NCBI RefSeq assembly: GCF_900091585.1
Contig: NZ_FMHT01000003.1
Coordinates: 4,207,501-4,271,500, forward strand
Length of the DNA stretch: 64,000 nucleotides
From: Micromonospora nigra
GTDB lineage: Bacteria > Actinomycetota > Actinomycetes > Mycobacteriales > Micromonosporaceae
Direction: 5' to 3'
Shown: positions 50,226 to 58,550 of the stretch, in pieces
How positions within the stretch are numbered: the first letter of the stretch is position 1
Layout of the letters: the number at the start of each line of letters is the position of its first letter
The notes under the pieces: generated by a model
The model's database searches: none
What the model was told of the DNA's origin: nothing
What the model saw: the letters and a program-made list of their open reading frames with translations, nothing else
Made by a program: the position numbers and the translations under genes

Positions 50226-50281
50226 CCCACGGCCGGCACCACAGCCAGCATCGGCCGACACCCGTTCGACCGCGTCGGGGC

Positions 50282-50349
50282 CGGCACGGCGCAGAGCGAC
50301 CCGGGGCCGAGCGCACCGGGGCGGCACGGCGCAGAGCGACCCGGGGCCG
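50282..50349. repeat. 40-bp tandem repeat in intergenic DNA
   Basis: CGGCACGGCGCAGAGCGACC followed by CGGGGCCG occurs at 50282-50309 and again at 50322-50349, 40 bases apart, with a third degenerate partial copy after it. It lies between the convergent sulfotransferase and PepSY genes. Confidence 0.75.
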
Positions 50350-50412
50350 GCACGGTGCAGGGCGCACCGGCGTGGCTGAGCCCACCGGAGCGCCCTGGTG
50401 CCGCGTCACCGG

Positions 50413-50982
50413 TCAGTCGTCGTCCCGGTCGTCGTCCTCGTCCTCGTCGTCCTCGTCGTCCTCGTCGTCCTCGTCCTCGTCGTCCCGGTCGTCATCGTCG
50501 TCGTCCTGCTCGGAATCGACCACGGTGCCGCTGCCCCGGTCGACGTCGACCTCGTACTCGGTGCCGTCCCGGACGATCTCGACGTCCCATACCGGGCGAC
50601 CGTCCTCCGTCTCGGACTCGACCTCCTCGATCTGGCCGCCACCGACGTGGGCCAGGGCGATCTCGCCGGCCCGCTCCCGGCTGACCGCGTCGCCACCACC
50701 CGCCGGGCCGGTCGGCGTCCCCGTCGGGCCGCTGCTGGTCGGGCCGGTGGTCGGCGTCCCCGTCGGGCCGCTGCTGGTCGGGCCGGTGGTCGGCGTCCCC
50801 GTCGGGCCGCTGCTGGTCGGGCCGGCGGTGCCTGCCGGGGTGGTCGGGGCGGCCGTGGCCGCCGTCAACCTGGTGGGCCCGGCACGGTCGGCGTCGGCCG
50901 CCGTGACGCCCAGGAACACGCCGGTGGCGGCCAGCACGGCCGCCGCCCCGCCGACCGACGCCGTGATCACGTTGCGTTTCAT
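50413..50982 (-). CDS. PepSY-domain membrane/exported protein with repeat linker and acidic tail
   Basis: 189 residues from ATG 50982 (GTG 50991 is an alternative; GAGGAGAGGG precedes both). A signal/anchor helix (NVITASVGGAAAVLAATGVF) is followed by three 13-residue repeats (SSGPTGTPTTGPT type). One PepSY domain (ERAGEIALAHVGGGQIEEVE, PVWDVEIVRDGTEYEVDVDR) comes next, then a ~30-residue Asp/Glu tail encoded by GTC/CTC triplets. It precedes an HK/RR pair on the other side of a box at 51055; PepSY proteins often modulate such sensors or proteases. It is likely the regulon target or input of that system. Confidence 0.8.
   Translation of the reverse strand: MKRNVITASVGGAAAVLAATGVFLGVTAADADRAGPTRLTAATAAPTTPAGTAGPTSSGPTGTPTTGPTSSGPTGTPTTGPTSSGPTGTPTGPAGGGDAVSRERAGEIALAHVGGGQIEEVESETEDGRPVWDVEIVRDGTEYEVDVDRGSGTVVDSEQDDDDDDRDDEDEDDEDDEDDEDEDDDRDDD
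50711..50827 (-). repeat. three tandem 39-bp coding repeats in the PepSY gene
   Basis: Units start at 50711, 50750 and 50789 and are nearly identical, encoding the SSGPTGTPTTGPT linker repeats. Length variation between strains is likely. Confidence 0.85.
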
Positions 50983-51054
50983 CAATTCCACCCTCTCCTC
51001 GGTTGTTGCGTCGAGGATCGGTCGTGGCGGGATAGCGGCGCGCTGCCCGAACGC

Positions 51055-51070
51055 TAAGCCCGGGTTAAGC
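51055..51070. promoter_or_regulatory. direct-repeat box upstream of the PepSY gene (OmpR-type site)
   Basis: TAAGC occurs at 51055-51059 and 51066-51070, exactly 11 bases apart, overlapping the HK stop codon. An 11-base direct repeat is typical of OmpR/PhoB-family binding sites, and a related TTA-N8-TTA pair lies at 53068-53081 upstream of the response regulator. Confidence 0.5.
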
Positions 51071-52333
51071 TCGCCCGAGCCGGAGCGACACCTCCGCGCC
51101 CCCGCCGGTGCCCGAGCGCAGATCCAGGTCGCCGCCGCTGGCCTGCGCCGCCCGGCGGGCGATGTCGAGTCCCAGCCCCGTCGACCCGGCCAGGCTGGCG
51201 CCCCGGCGCACCGCCTCCGGGGAGATTCCCGGCCCCTGGTCGGCGACGGTGAGCACCACCCGCTCGCCGTCGACGGCCAGCCGTACGCCGAAGGGGGTGC
51301 CGTCGGGGGTGTGCGCGAAGACGTTGCCGAGCAGGGCGTCCACGGCTGCGGCCAGCTCGTCGGCGGGTACGCCGACCGGCAGCGGGCCGGGGGCCAGATC
51401 GAGGCGTACGGCCCGGCCGGTGTCCTCGGCCAGGACCGACCAGAACGCCACCCGCTCGGCGACGATCGCCGCCGCGTCGCCGGTGACCGTCCCCGCCGCC
51501 GGCGACCGCCAGCGGGCCTGCCGGATCAGGCCGGTGACGGCCCGTTCCAACCCGTCGACGGCGGCGGCCACCCGCGCGGCGTCCTGCGGGTCGGGCAGCG
51601 ACTCGGCCTCCAGACGCAGGGCGGTCAGCGGGGTACGCAGCCGGTGCGACAGGTCGGCGACCTGTTCGCGCTCCTGCACGAGCAGTTCCTGGATGCGTCC
51701 CGCCAGGTGGTTGAGGGCGCCCGCGACCTCGCGCAGTTCGGGCGGGCCGGCCGGGGTGACCCGTGCGTCCAGTTCCGCGTTGGCCAGCCGGTGCGACACC
51801 GCCGACAGGTCGGTGATCGGCCGTACCAGGGTGCGGGCCAGCCGGTCGGCGACCGCCAGGCCGATCAGCACCAGCAGGACACCGAGCAGGGTGAGCACCA
51901 GCCAGGCCCGGCCCACCCCTTCCGTGAGGTCCGCGCGCGGCACCACCGTGCGGATCACCCAGGTGCCGCCGGGCCTGCCCTGCACGGCGATGACGATCTC
52001 CCGGCCGGCCGCCGACTCCGCGGTGAGGCTCTGCCCCCGTTCGGCGAGCGCGACCGCCGGTGTACGCGCAGCGGTGGAGCCGAGGACAGTGCCGTCGGGC
52101 AGGAAGACGCTGACCTCCCGCTCGGAGTCGGCGACGAGCTGCTCGACGGTCAGCCGCACCGCCTCCGGGTCGGCGGTGCCCACGACGGGCACCAGGCTCT
52201 GCGCGTCGGCCGTGGCGCGGACGGTGGCCCTGTCCTCGGCCACGGTGCGTACCAGCAGCGCCAACGGCACCAGGAACGCGACCAGGATCAGCACGCTGAC
52301 GGCGGCTGCCAGCAGCGTGAGCCGGGCCCTCAC
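51065..52333 (-). CDS. sensor histidine kinase (HAMP, HisKA, HATPase)
   Basis: 422 residues from GTG 52333 (GTGA overlap with the response regulator). Helix one LTLLAAAVSVLILVAFLVPL and helix two LVLTLLGVLLVLIGLAVAD bracket a ~110-residue outside sensor with EVSVFLPDGTVLGSTAAR. A HAMP region (ARTLVRPITDLSAVSHRLAN) leads to the HisKA motif REQVADLSHRLRTPLTALRL with the phospho-His, then HATPase boxes DALLGNVFAHTPDGTPFGVR, VADQGPGISPEA and GSTGLGLDIARRAAQASGG. It should sense envelope conditions, perhaps with the PepSY protein. Confidence 0.9.
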   Translation of the reverse strand: MRARLTLLAAAVSVLILVAFLVPLALLVRTVAEDRATVRATADAQSLVPVVGTADPEAVRLTVEQLVADSEREVSVFLPDGTVLGSTAARTPAVALAERGQSLTAESAAGREIVIAVQGRPGGTWVIRTVVPRADLTEGVGRAWLVLTLLGVLLVLIGLAVADRLARTLVRPITDLSAVSHRLANAELDARVTPAGPPELREVAGALNHLAGRIQELLVQEREQVADLSHRLRTPLTALRLEAESLPDPQDAARVAAAVDGLERAVTGLIRQARWRSPAAGTVTGDAAAIVAERVAFWSVLAEDTGRAVRLDLAPGPLPVGVPADELAAAVDALLGNVFAHTPDGTPFGVRLAVDGERVVLTVADQGPGISPEAVRRGASLAGSTGLGLDIARRAAQASGGDLDLRSGTGGGAEVSLRLGRA

Positions 52334-53025
52334 GCGGGCTCCCCGGGGGCCTCCAGCCGGACCCCGACCCCGCGCACGGTGTGCAGGTAGCGGGGCTCCT
52401 GGGCGTTCTCGCCGAGCTTGCGGCGCAGCCACGACAGGTGCACGTCGACGGTCTTGTCCGCGCCGCCGTACGGGATCCGCCACACCTCCGTCAGCAGCTC
52501 CCGCTTGGTGACGACCTCCCCGACCCGGGCGGCCAGGTGCCGCAGCAGCTCGAACTCGCGGGGCGTCAGCTCGACCGGCTCGCCGTCCAGGCTCACCTGC
52601 CGGGATCGCGGGTCGATGCGCAGCCCGCCGACCACCAGCGTCGGGTCCCCGGCCGCCGCGCCGGCCGGGCCGCGCCGCAGCACCGCCCGTACCCGGGCGT
52701 CGAGCTGTGCGGCGGTGAACGGCTTGACCACGTAGTCGTCGGCACCGGCGTCGAGGACCCGGACGATCTCCGGCTCGTCGTCGCGAGCGGTGGCGACGAT
52801 GACCGGGACCGCGCTGACCGCCCGTAGCATCCGCAGCAGCTCGCGGCCGTCGAGGTCGGGCAGCCCCAGATCGAGCACCACCAGGTCGGGCCGGTCGTCG
52901 AGGGCGTTCTGGAGGCCGGCCATGGCGGTGGACGCCGCCGCGACCGCGTGCCCCCGCTCGCGCAGTGCCCGCACCAGGGGCGTGCGGATGGTCAGGTCGT
53001 CCTCGACGATCAGCAGGCGGGCCAC
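52330..53025 (-). CDS. OmpR-family response regulator
   Basis: 231 residues. Receiver domain: LLIVEDDLTIRTPLVRALRE, LVVLDLGLPDLDGRELLRML with the phospho-Asp, PVIVATARDDEPEIVRVLDA and DDYVVKPFTAAQLDARVRAV (Lys). The winged-helix output domain shows VELTPREFELLRHLAARVGE, VVTKRELLTEVWRIPYGGAD and VDVHLSWLRRKLGENAQEPR. It is first in the minus-strand operon with its kinase. The start GTG lies seven bases after a TAGCCT -10-like box. Confidence 0.93.
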   Translation of the reverse strand: MARLLIVEDDLTIRTPLVRALRERGHAVAAASTAMAGLQNALDDRPDLVVLDLGLPDLDGRELLRMLRAVSAVPVIVATARDDEPEIVRVLDAGADDYVVKPFTAAQLDARVRAVLRRGPAGAAAGDPTLVVGGLRIDPRSRQVSLDGEPVELTPREFELLRHLAARVGEVVTKRELLTEVWRIPYGGADKTVDVHLSWLRRKLGENAQEPRYLHTVRGVGVRLEAPGEPA

Positions 53026-53067
53026 AGCAGGCAGGCTATCCGGGCAGCAGGGACGACGCCGGGCTGG

Positions 53068-53086
53068 TTAACCCTCCCTTAGGGTT
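53068..53086. promoter_or_regulatory. TTA-N8-TTA / AACCCT inverted repeat between RR gene and divergent gene
   Basis: TTA at 53068 and 53079 are 11 bases apart; the same stretch contains AACCCT-CCCTT-AGGGTT (53070-53086), an inverted repeat. It is shared by the response regulator and the divergent gene at 53129 and is a candidate site for the OmpR-type regulator. Confidence 0.45.
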
Positions 53087-53128
53087 GCCCGAAGGTGCGC
53101 CCAACCCGGGGTCGGGGATAGTCGGGTC

Positions 53129-53614
53129 ATGGGTCGTCGTTCGTTCCTCGCCGTCGCCGGGTGGCTGGCCACCGCCGTCGTCGCCACCCTGATCGGCGTC
53201 GCCGCGATCAGGCTCGTGGGGGAGAGCCTCACCGGCACGCCAGGTGGGGTGCGCAGCCAGGAGGAGGTCGCGCGGGCGCTGGCCGAGCCGATGCCGGGTG
53301 CGGCCCTCCCGACGAGCTCCGCGCCGGCTGGGGCCACCACGTCATCGCCCGCTGCCGCCTCGGCCACCCCGTCACCCGGGGCCGGTGCGCGGCGCGGCTT
53401 CGCCACCACGGGCGGCACGGCGATCGCGGAGTGCCGACTCGGCGGCGTGTTCCTGATGAGTTGGACGGCCGCCCCGGGGTACCGCGTCGACGACGTCGAC
53501 CGGGGTCCGGACGACGACGTCGAGGTGAGTTTCGTCGGCCCGGGCGGCGAGTACGAGCTGTCGCTGCGCTGCGTCGGCGGGCAGCCGGTGGCAGTGCCCG
53601 ACGATGACGACTGA
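53129..53614 (+). CDS. membrane-anchored hypothetical protein divergent from the HK/RR operon
   Basis: 161 residues from ATG 53129, six bases after GATAGT. One N-terminal membrane helix (FLAVAGWLATAVVATLIGVA), a Ser/Ala/Pro linker, and a ~70-residue outside domain with two Cys (AECRLGGVFLMSWTAAPGYR, GEYELSLRCVGGQP). The end is acidic (PDDDD), echoing the acidic tail of the PepSY protein. I do not recognise the domain. Its position opposite the response regulator and the shared box suggest it belongs to the same regulon. Confidence 0.65.
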   Translation: MGRRSFLAVAGWLATAVVATLIGVAAIRLVGESLTGTPGGVRSQEEVARALAEPMPGAALPTSSAPAGATTSSPAAASATPSPGAGARRGFATTGGTAIAECRLGGVFLMSWTAAPGYRVDDVDRGPDDDVEVSFVGPGGEYELSLRCVGGQPVAVPDDDD

Positions 53615-53765
53615 GCCGTCATCCCCGCACACGAGCGCACGGCGCCGTACGACCATCGGGTCGTGACGTCGCCGCGCTCCGGCCGTCTCCCACCACCGCA
53701 GCCATCCGGCGGTACGCCAGCGGGGACCTGGCCCGACCGGTCTCGCCGGTCTGGTGATGTCGATC

Positions 53766-53779
53766 CCCACCCGGGTGGG
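53766..53779. promoter_or_regulatory. 14-base palindrome upstream of the cupin gene
   Basis: CCCACCCGGGTGGG, flanked by GATC on both sides, ~80 bases before the cupin ATG. It could be an operator or a weak hairpin. The gap 53615-53859 has no gene. Confidence 0.35.
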
Positions 53780-53859
53780 ATCCAAACCTGCCCGGCGTGT
53801 CGAATCGCACCATCTGTCAGGCCGGCGTGGAGCGGCCCGCGACGGGGTATGTGCGCGAC

Positions 53860-54252
53860 ATGGAACATTTCACGATCGCGACCGTCGCCGAGAAGAGCCC
53901 GGACTTCCGGCGGGTCCTGTGGACCGGCAAGAACACCCAGCTGGTGATCATGACGATCCCGGCGGGCGGTGAGATCGGCGAGGAGGTCCACGAGGACATC
54001 GACCAGATCCTCACCTTCGTCAGCGGCACGGGCGAGGCCCGGGTCGCCGGCAGCAAGCGCAAGATCGCCCAGGGTGACCTGGTGGTGGTGCCGGCCGGCA
54101 CGAAGCACAACTTCGTCAACACCGGCCCCAACCCGCTGGTGCTGTACACGGTCTACGGCCCGCCGGAGCACGCCGACCAGGCCGTGCACCGGACGAAGGA
54201 GGAGGCCGACGCGGCCGAGGAGGCCGGCAAGGACGAGCCCCCCACCTCCTGA
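53860..54252 (+). CDS. small cupin-fold protein
   Basis: 130 residues from ATG 53860; a longer upstream frame is less likely because cupins of this type begin MEHF/MEF. The single cupin barrel has QLVIMTIPAGGEIGEEVHED (motif 1, with His and Glu metal ligands) and GDLVVVPAGTKHNFVNTGPN (motif 2, His). VLYTVYGPPEHADQAVHRTK then EEADA is a tail shared by a widespread bacterial cupin family of unknown substrate. No operon partner. Confidence 0.85.
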   Translation: MEHFTIATVAEKSPDFRRVLWTGKNTQLVIMTIPAGGEIGEEVHEDIDQILTFVSGTGEARVAGSKRKIAQGDLVVVPAGTKHNFVNTGPNPLVLYTVYGPPEHADQAVHRTKEEADAAEEAGKDEPPTS

Positions 54253-54323
54253 TCATCCGCCGCATCCACCCACCGGCGACTCGGTGGGTGGGTGCGGACG
54301 CGGGACGCGGGTATGCGGGGCGG

Positions 54324-56120
54324 GTGGCGCACCCTGCGATCTCCGAGTACGCGTACCTGTCCGACTGCCGGTCCGGGGCACTGGTCACCCGGGACGGGTC
54401 GGTCGACTGGTGGTGCCCGGACCGGTTCGACACCCCGTCGGTCTTCAGCCGACTGCTCGACCTCGAAGCCGGGCACTGGCGACTCGCCCCCGTGGCCACC
54501 GGACGGCCCGGTCACCGGGTGGAGCGGGCGTACCTGCCGGACACCCTCGTGCTGCGTACCGTGCACCACACCCCGGAGGGCAGCGTCGCGGTCACCGACG
54601 CGCTCGCCGCCGAGCCGGGCGCGCGTGGTCACGAACTGGGCATGAACTCGCCCGCCGTGCTGGTACGGGTGGTCGAGGGGCTGTCCGGTCGGGTGCCGAT
54701 GGCGCTGGACTTCCGGCCCCGCCCGGAGTACGGGCTGCTCACGCCCTATCTGCACGAGGAGGCCGACGGGTCGGTGCTGGCCGACGCCGGTCCGGTGCTG
54801 CTGGTCCTGCGCGCGGGCGGGCTGCCGCTGCGGGTGGACGGGGACCGGGTACGGCACGACTTCGAGATGTCCGCCGGCCAGGTGGTCGGCCTGGACCTGG
54901 CGTACGGCCGGGCGTACGGCTCGCCGCCGGCCCGCCTCGATCCGGTGACCGCTGTGGCGGAGACCGTGCGGGCGTGGGAGGCGTTCCGGGAGACCCACAG
55001 GTACGAGGGCGAGTATCCCGATCTCGTCCGGCGCAGCGCGACGGTGCTGACCGGCCTGACGTACGCCCGCAGCGGCGCGGTCGCCGCCGCGGCGACGACC
55101 TCCCTGCCGGAGTTGCCGGGCGGGGACCGCAACTACGACTACCGCTACTCCTGGTTGCGGGACTTCGCGATGACCATGCGTGCCCTGTGGGTGGCGGCCT
55201 GCCCGTCGGAGGCGTCCCGGCTGTTCGCGTGGGCGGCCCGGTCGATCGGTCGGGTCGGGTCGGAACCGGTGCCGGTGCTGTTCGGGCTGGAGGGGGAGCG
55301 GGACGTCTCCGAACACGAGTGCCGGTATCTGACCGGGTACGCGGGCAGCCGCCCCGTGCGGACCGGCAACGATGCCTGGCGGCAGCGGCAGCTCGACGTG
55401 CCGGGTGAGGTGGTCGCGGCGGTCTGGCGGCTGCGCGACCACCTCGGCGACCGGTTCGACCTGGAGTTGCGGGAGATGGTGCTGGGTCTGACGGAACAGG
55501 TGGCGGCGACGTGGCACCTGCCCGACCAGGGCATGTGGGAGACCCGGGACGCCGAACGGCACTACCTGTCGTCGAAGGTGCTGTGCTGGGTGACGATGGA
55601 CCGGGCGGTGCAACTGGCGCCCCGGCTGGGGGAGCGGGCCGACCCGCGCCGCTGGGCGGGCATCCGGGACGAGATCCGCTCGACGGTGCTGCGGGAGGGC
55701 TTCGACGAGCGGGTCGGCGCGTACACCGGCGCGTTCGGTTCGCCGGAGCTGGACGCCTCGGCGTTGCTCCTGCCGGTGATGCGCTTCCTGCCGGCCACCG
55801 ATCCCCGGATGCGGGCGACGATCGAGGCGGTGCAGCGGGATCTGGGCACCGACAGCGGGTTGGTGCGTCGCTGGCGCACCGACCCGGCGGGCTTCCTGCT
55901 CTGCTCGTTCTGGCTGGTCGAGTGTCTGGTGCTGGCCGGCGAGCGGGCGCGGGCCCGGGCGCTGTTCGAGCGGGTGGTCGGCCACGCCAACGACGTCGGC
56001 CTGCTCAGCGAACAGGTCGACCCGGTGACCGGCGCGCAGCTGGGCAACACCCCGCAGGCGTTGTCGCACATCGGTCTGATCAACGCGGCCTGGCGGCTGA
56101 CCGACCCCGCGGACTTCTGA
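54324..56120 (+). CDS. GH15 family glucoamylase/trehalase-like hydrolase
   Basis: 598 residues from GTG 54324 (an ATG/GTG at 54288 would add 12 unconserved residues). ISEYAYLSDCRSGALVTRDG then SVDWWCPDRFDTPSVFSRLL is the GH15 N-terminal beta-domain start. The (alpha/alpha)6 barrel has YDYRYSWLRDFAMTMRALWV, LPDQGMWETR (general acid Glu) and GLLSEQVDPVTGAQLGNTPQ (general base Glu). Actinobacterial members with this pattern include trehalases and glucoamylases. No signal peptide, so it acts inside the cell on maltodextrin, glycogen or trehalose. Confidence 0.87.
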   Translation: MAHPAISEYAYLSDCRSGALVTRDGSVDWWCPDRFDTPSVFSRLLDLEAGHWRLAPVATGRPGHRVERAYLPDTLVLRTVHHTPEGSVAVTDALAAEPGARGHELGMNSPAVLVRVVEGLSGRVPMALDFRPRPEYGLLTPYLHEEADGSVLADAGPVLLVLRAGGLPLRVDGDRVRHDFEMSAGQVVGLDLAYGRAYGSPPARLDPVTAVAETVRAWEAFRETHRYEGEYPDLVRRSATVLTGLTYARSGAVAAAATTSLPELPGGDRNYDYRYSWLRDFAMTMRALWVAACPSEASRLFAWAARSIGRVGSEPVPVLFGLEGERDVSEHECRYLTGYAGSRPVRTGNDAWRQRQLDVPGEVVAAVWRLRDHLGDRFDLELREMVLGLTEQVAATWHLPDQGMWETRDAERHYLSSKVLCWVTMDRAVQLAPRLGERADPRRWAGIRDEIRSTVLREGFDERVGAYTGAFGSPELDASALLLPVMRFLPATDPRMRATIEAVQRDLGTDSGLVRRWRTDPAGFLLCSFWLVECLVLAGERARARALFERVVGHANDVGLLSEQVDPVTGAQLGNTPQALSHIGLINAAWRLTDPADF

Positions 56121-56129
56121 CCCGCCGCG

Positions 56130-57323
56130 TCAGGCGGGCAGCACCGGCACGTCGCTCACGTCGACGGTCTCGGGATACTTCAGGCCCGCTCCGGTGTTCA
56201 GCACCACGACCCGCTCGTCGTCGCGGATCCAGCCGCCGGCCCGCAGCTGCCGGGCGGCAGTCAGGCAGGCCGCCCCCTCCGGGCACAGCAGCAACCCCTC
56301 CCGGGCGGCGAAGTCCCGCAGGTCGGCCAGGATCTCCGCGTCGTCCACCGCCACGGCCGTACCGGCGGTGGCCCGCAGCGCCGACAGGATCAGCTCGTCG
56401 CCGAGCGGGGCGGGCACCGTGATGCCGAACGCGACGGTCCGCGCGTCGGCCCACGGCCGGACCCGGTCCTCCCCGGCGGCGAAGGCCCGCACCACCGGCG
56501 CGCACCCGGTCGACTGCACCGCCACCAGGCGCGGCAACCGGTCCGACACCCAGCCCAGCTCACACAGCTCCAGCAGCGCCTTGTGGATGCCGATCAGCCC
56601 CACCCCGCCGCCCGTCGGATAGATGATCACGTCGGGCACCTGCCAACCGAGCTGCTCGACGATCTCGTACCCCATGGTCTTCTTGCCCTCGAGCCGGTAC
56701 GGCTCGCGCAGCGTGCCGGCGTCGAAGACGGTGCCCCCGGACGCGGCGACCAACGCGGCCACCTGCCGGCCGGCGTCGCCGATCAGCCCGTCGACGAGGC
56801 GCAGGTCCGCTCCGGCGGCGACGCACTCGCGCCGGCAGATGGACGGCGCGTCCACCGGCATCACGATGGTCGCGCCCATCGCGGCGCGGGCGGCGTACGT
56901 CGCCCAGGCCGCGCCCGCGTTGCCGTTGGTCGGCATGGCGATCCGCCGGACGCCCAGTTCCCGGGCCCGGCTGATGCCGACCGCGGCCCCCCGCGCCTTG
57001 AACGAGCCGGTCGGGGTGAGCCCCTCGTCCTTGACCAGCAGGTCGGCGACGCCGATCTCCGCGCCGTAGGCCGGGGCGCGCAGCATCGGCGTCCACCCCT
57101 CGCCCAGCGTGGTGACGTTGCGGGGGTCGGCGACGGGCAGCAGCTCCCGGTAGCGCCACAGGTCGGCGGCGCGCAGCCCGAACCGCTCCGGCTCCACCGC
57201 CCTCGCCGCCGCGGCCAGGTCGTAGCGGGCCAGCAGGGGAGAACCGCAGTCGCACAGGTTCTGCGGGACGCCCGCGTCGTGTTCCCGCCCGCAGCGCGGG
57301 CACTCCAGATGGGTCAGGTACAC
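56130..57323 (-). CDS. thrC: threonine synthase
   Basis: 397 residues from GTG 57323 with GAGGAG upstream. An N-terminal zinc-ribbon-like segment (HLECPRCGREHDAGVPQNLC, then DCG) is followed by the type II PLP fold: LTPTGSFKARGAAVGISRAR with the Schiff-base Lys, IAMPTNGNAGAAWATYAARA, VIIYPTGGGVGLIGIHKALL (phosphate-binding Gly loop). It converts O-phosphohomoserine to threonine and phosphate. No hom or thrB gene is adjacent, so it may be a second copy or a related lyase; the family assignment is firm, the symbol less so. Confidence 0.82.
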   Translation of the reverse strand: MYLTHLECPRCGREHDAGVPQNLCDCGSPLLARYDLAAAARAVEPERFGLRAADLWRYRELLPVADPRNVTTLGEGWTPMLRAPAYGAEIGVADLLVKDEGLTPTGSFKARGAAVGISRARELGVRRIAMPTNGNAGAAWATYAARAAMGATIVMPVDAPSICRRECVAAGADLRLVDGLIGDAGRQVAALVAASGGTVFDAGTLREPYRLEGKKTMGYEIVEQLGWQVPDVIIYPTGGGVGLIGIHKALLELCELGWVSDRLPRLVAVQSTGCAPVVRAFAAGEDRVRPWADARTVAFGITVPAPLGDELILSALRATAGTAVAVDDAEILADLRDFAAREGLLLCPEGAACLTAARQLRAGGWIRDDERVVVLNTGAGLKYPETVDVSDVPVLPA

Positions 57324-57339
57324 GGTGCTCCTCGCCGTC

Positions 57340-58407
57340 TCAGCTCGGGTCGACAGTGCGCCAGGAACGGCTGCGCCGGCCCGGCTCGTACGCCGAGTCC
57401 AGCCGCTTCGCCACCACGCCGGGCAGCCCCTGCGCGCGGGCCGTGCGCAGCGCCTCGGCTCCGGTGCCGGGAAACCACGGGGGAGTCTGCCAGTGCGGCC
57501 CGGTCAGTGCCAGGCCGTCGAGCAGTTCCCGGCGCTGCGCGTACGGCAGGTCGAGGCAGCCGACCCCCTCCAGCCACAGCAGGTCGAACAGCAGGTACTG
57601 GGCGTCGCGGTCGGGACGTCCGCCGGGTGCCGGGCGGACCCGACCCGCCCGGTCGATGCGCACCAGCACGCCGTCCAGCACCGCCTCCGTCGGGGCCATC
57701 GCCGCGCCGAGGTCCCGCAGCCAGGGGTACGCCCCGGTGATCTCGCCGCCCGCCCCGGCCAGCAGCCGCAGCCGGCCCCCGGAGACGTACGCGACCGCCC
57801 GTACGCCGTCCCAGCGCAGCTCGTACCCCCAGGCCGACTGGTCCGACGGCAGCCGGGCAGCCGGGGTGGGACGCATCGGCGCGACCTGCTCCGGCATGCT
57901 CGTCCAGCCCGGCGGGGGCGGGTCGGTGCGGCGCACCATCCAGTCCCGGCCGTCGCGCCCACCGGTGGCGAACAGCACGTACCGCCCGGTCGTCCGCTCG
58001 CCGTCGAGCACCACGACGACCTCGTCGTCGCGCCACTTCTCGCAGCGGTAGGTGCCCCGGTCGTGGACGGTCATCGTTCCGCCGCCGTACTCGCCGGCCG
58101 GGATCTCGCCGGAGAAGTCGAGATACTCCATCGGGTGGTCCTCGGTGTGCACGGCGAGGTGGTTGCGGCCGGTGTCGCGGGGCAGGCCGCGCGGCACCGC
58201 CCAGGAGGCCAGCACGCCGTCACGTTCCAGCCGGAGGTCCCAGTGCAGGCTGCGGGCGTGGTGCTGCTGGATGACGAACCGGGGCTCGCGGTCCGCGCCA
58301 CGCCGCCGGCGCGGCCGGTCCGCCGGCACCGGTTCCGGGGTACGCGCGGCGTCCCGCCTGCGGCGGTACTCCTCCAGCCGGTCGCCCACACCCGCATTCT
58401 CCGGCAC
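57340..58407 (-). CDS. LigD-like protein: 3'-phosphoesterase + ligase-type domain without catalytic Lys
   Basis: 355 residues from GTG 58407. Residues ~40-155 form a LigD phosphoesterase domain: FVIQQHHARSLHWDLRLERD, LAVHTEDHPMEYLDFSGEIP and EYGGGTMTVHDRGTY. Residues ~190-355 resemble an ATP-dependent DNA ligase adenylation domain: YELRWDGVRAVAYV, VLDGVLVRID, LLFDLLWLEG and EGVVAKR-like LPGVVAKRLDSAYEPGRRSR. The nucleophilic Lys of KxDG is Arg here (R198), and no OB-fold domain follows. Ligase activity is not expected. End-cleaning or accessory repair function is inferred. Confidence 0.78.
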   Translation of the reverse strand: MPENAGVGDRLEEYRRRRDAARTPEPVPADRPRRRRGADREPRFVIQQHHARSLHWDLRLERDGVLASWAVPRGLPRDTGRNHLAVHTEDHPMEYLDFSGEIPAGEYGGGTMTVHDRGTYRCEKWRDDEVVVVLDGERTTGRYVLFATGGRDGRDWMVRRTDPPPPGWTSMPEQVAPMRPTPAARLPSDQSAWGYELRWDGVRAVAYVSGGRLRLLAGAGGEITGAYPWLRDLGAAMAPTEAVLDGVLVRIDRAGRVRPAPGGRPDRDAQYLLFDLLWLEGVGCLDLPYAQRRELLDGLALTGPHWQTPPWFPGTGAEALRTARAQGLPGVVAKRLDSAYEPGRRSRSWRTVDPS

Positions 58408-58431
58408 CCGGGGCCCGTCCGCCGGCCGGTG

Positions 58432-58460
58432 CCCCGCCGTCCCCCCCCCCCACGGCGGGG
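58432..58460. terminator. hairpin with an 11-C loop
   Basis: CCCCGCCGT (58432-58440) and ACGGCGGGG (58452-58460) pair perfectly around a run of 11 C. It lies in the divergent gap between the LigD-like and AKR genes, where a terminator is not expected, so its role is unclear; the C run is prone to length change. Confidence 0.45.
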
Positions 58461-58550
58461 GCGGTCGTTCCCACGGCGGGGCGGTCGTCGGTGCGGCGTG
58501 GTGGTCGTTCCTGCGGCATGGCGTTGCCGTTGAGGGGTAGAACGGTCGGT

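Noticed and set aside
50711..50827. Regular 39-bp repeats considered as a CRISPR array
   Set aside because: Units are directly adjacent without spacers and encode a Pro/Thr linker in the PepSY protein.
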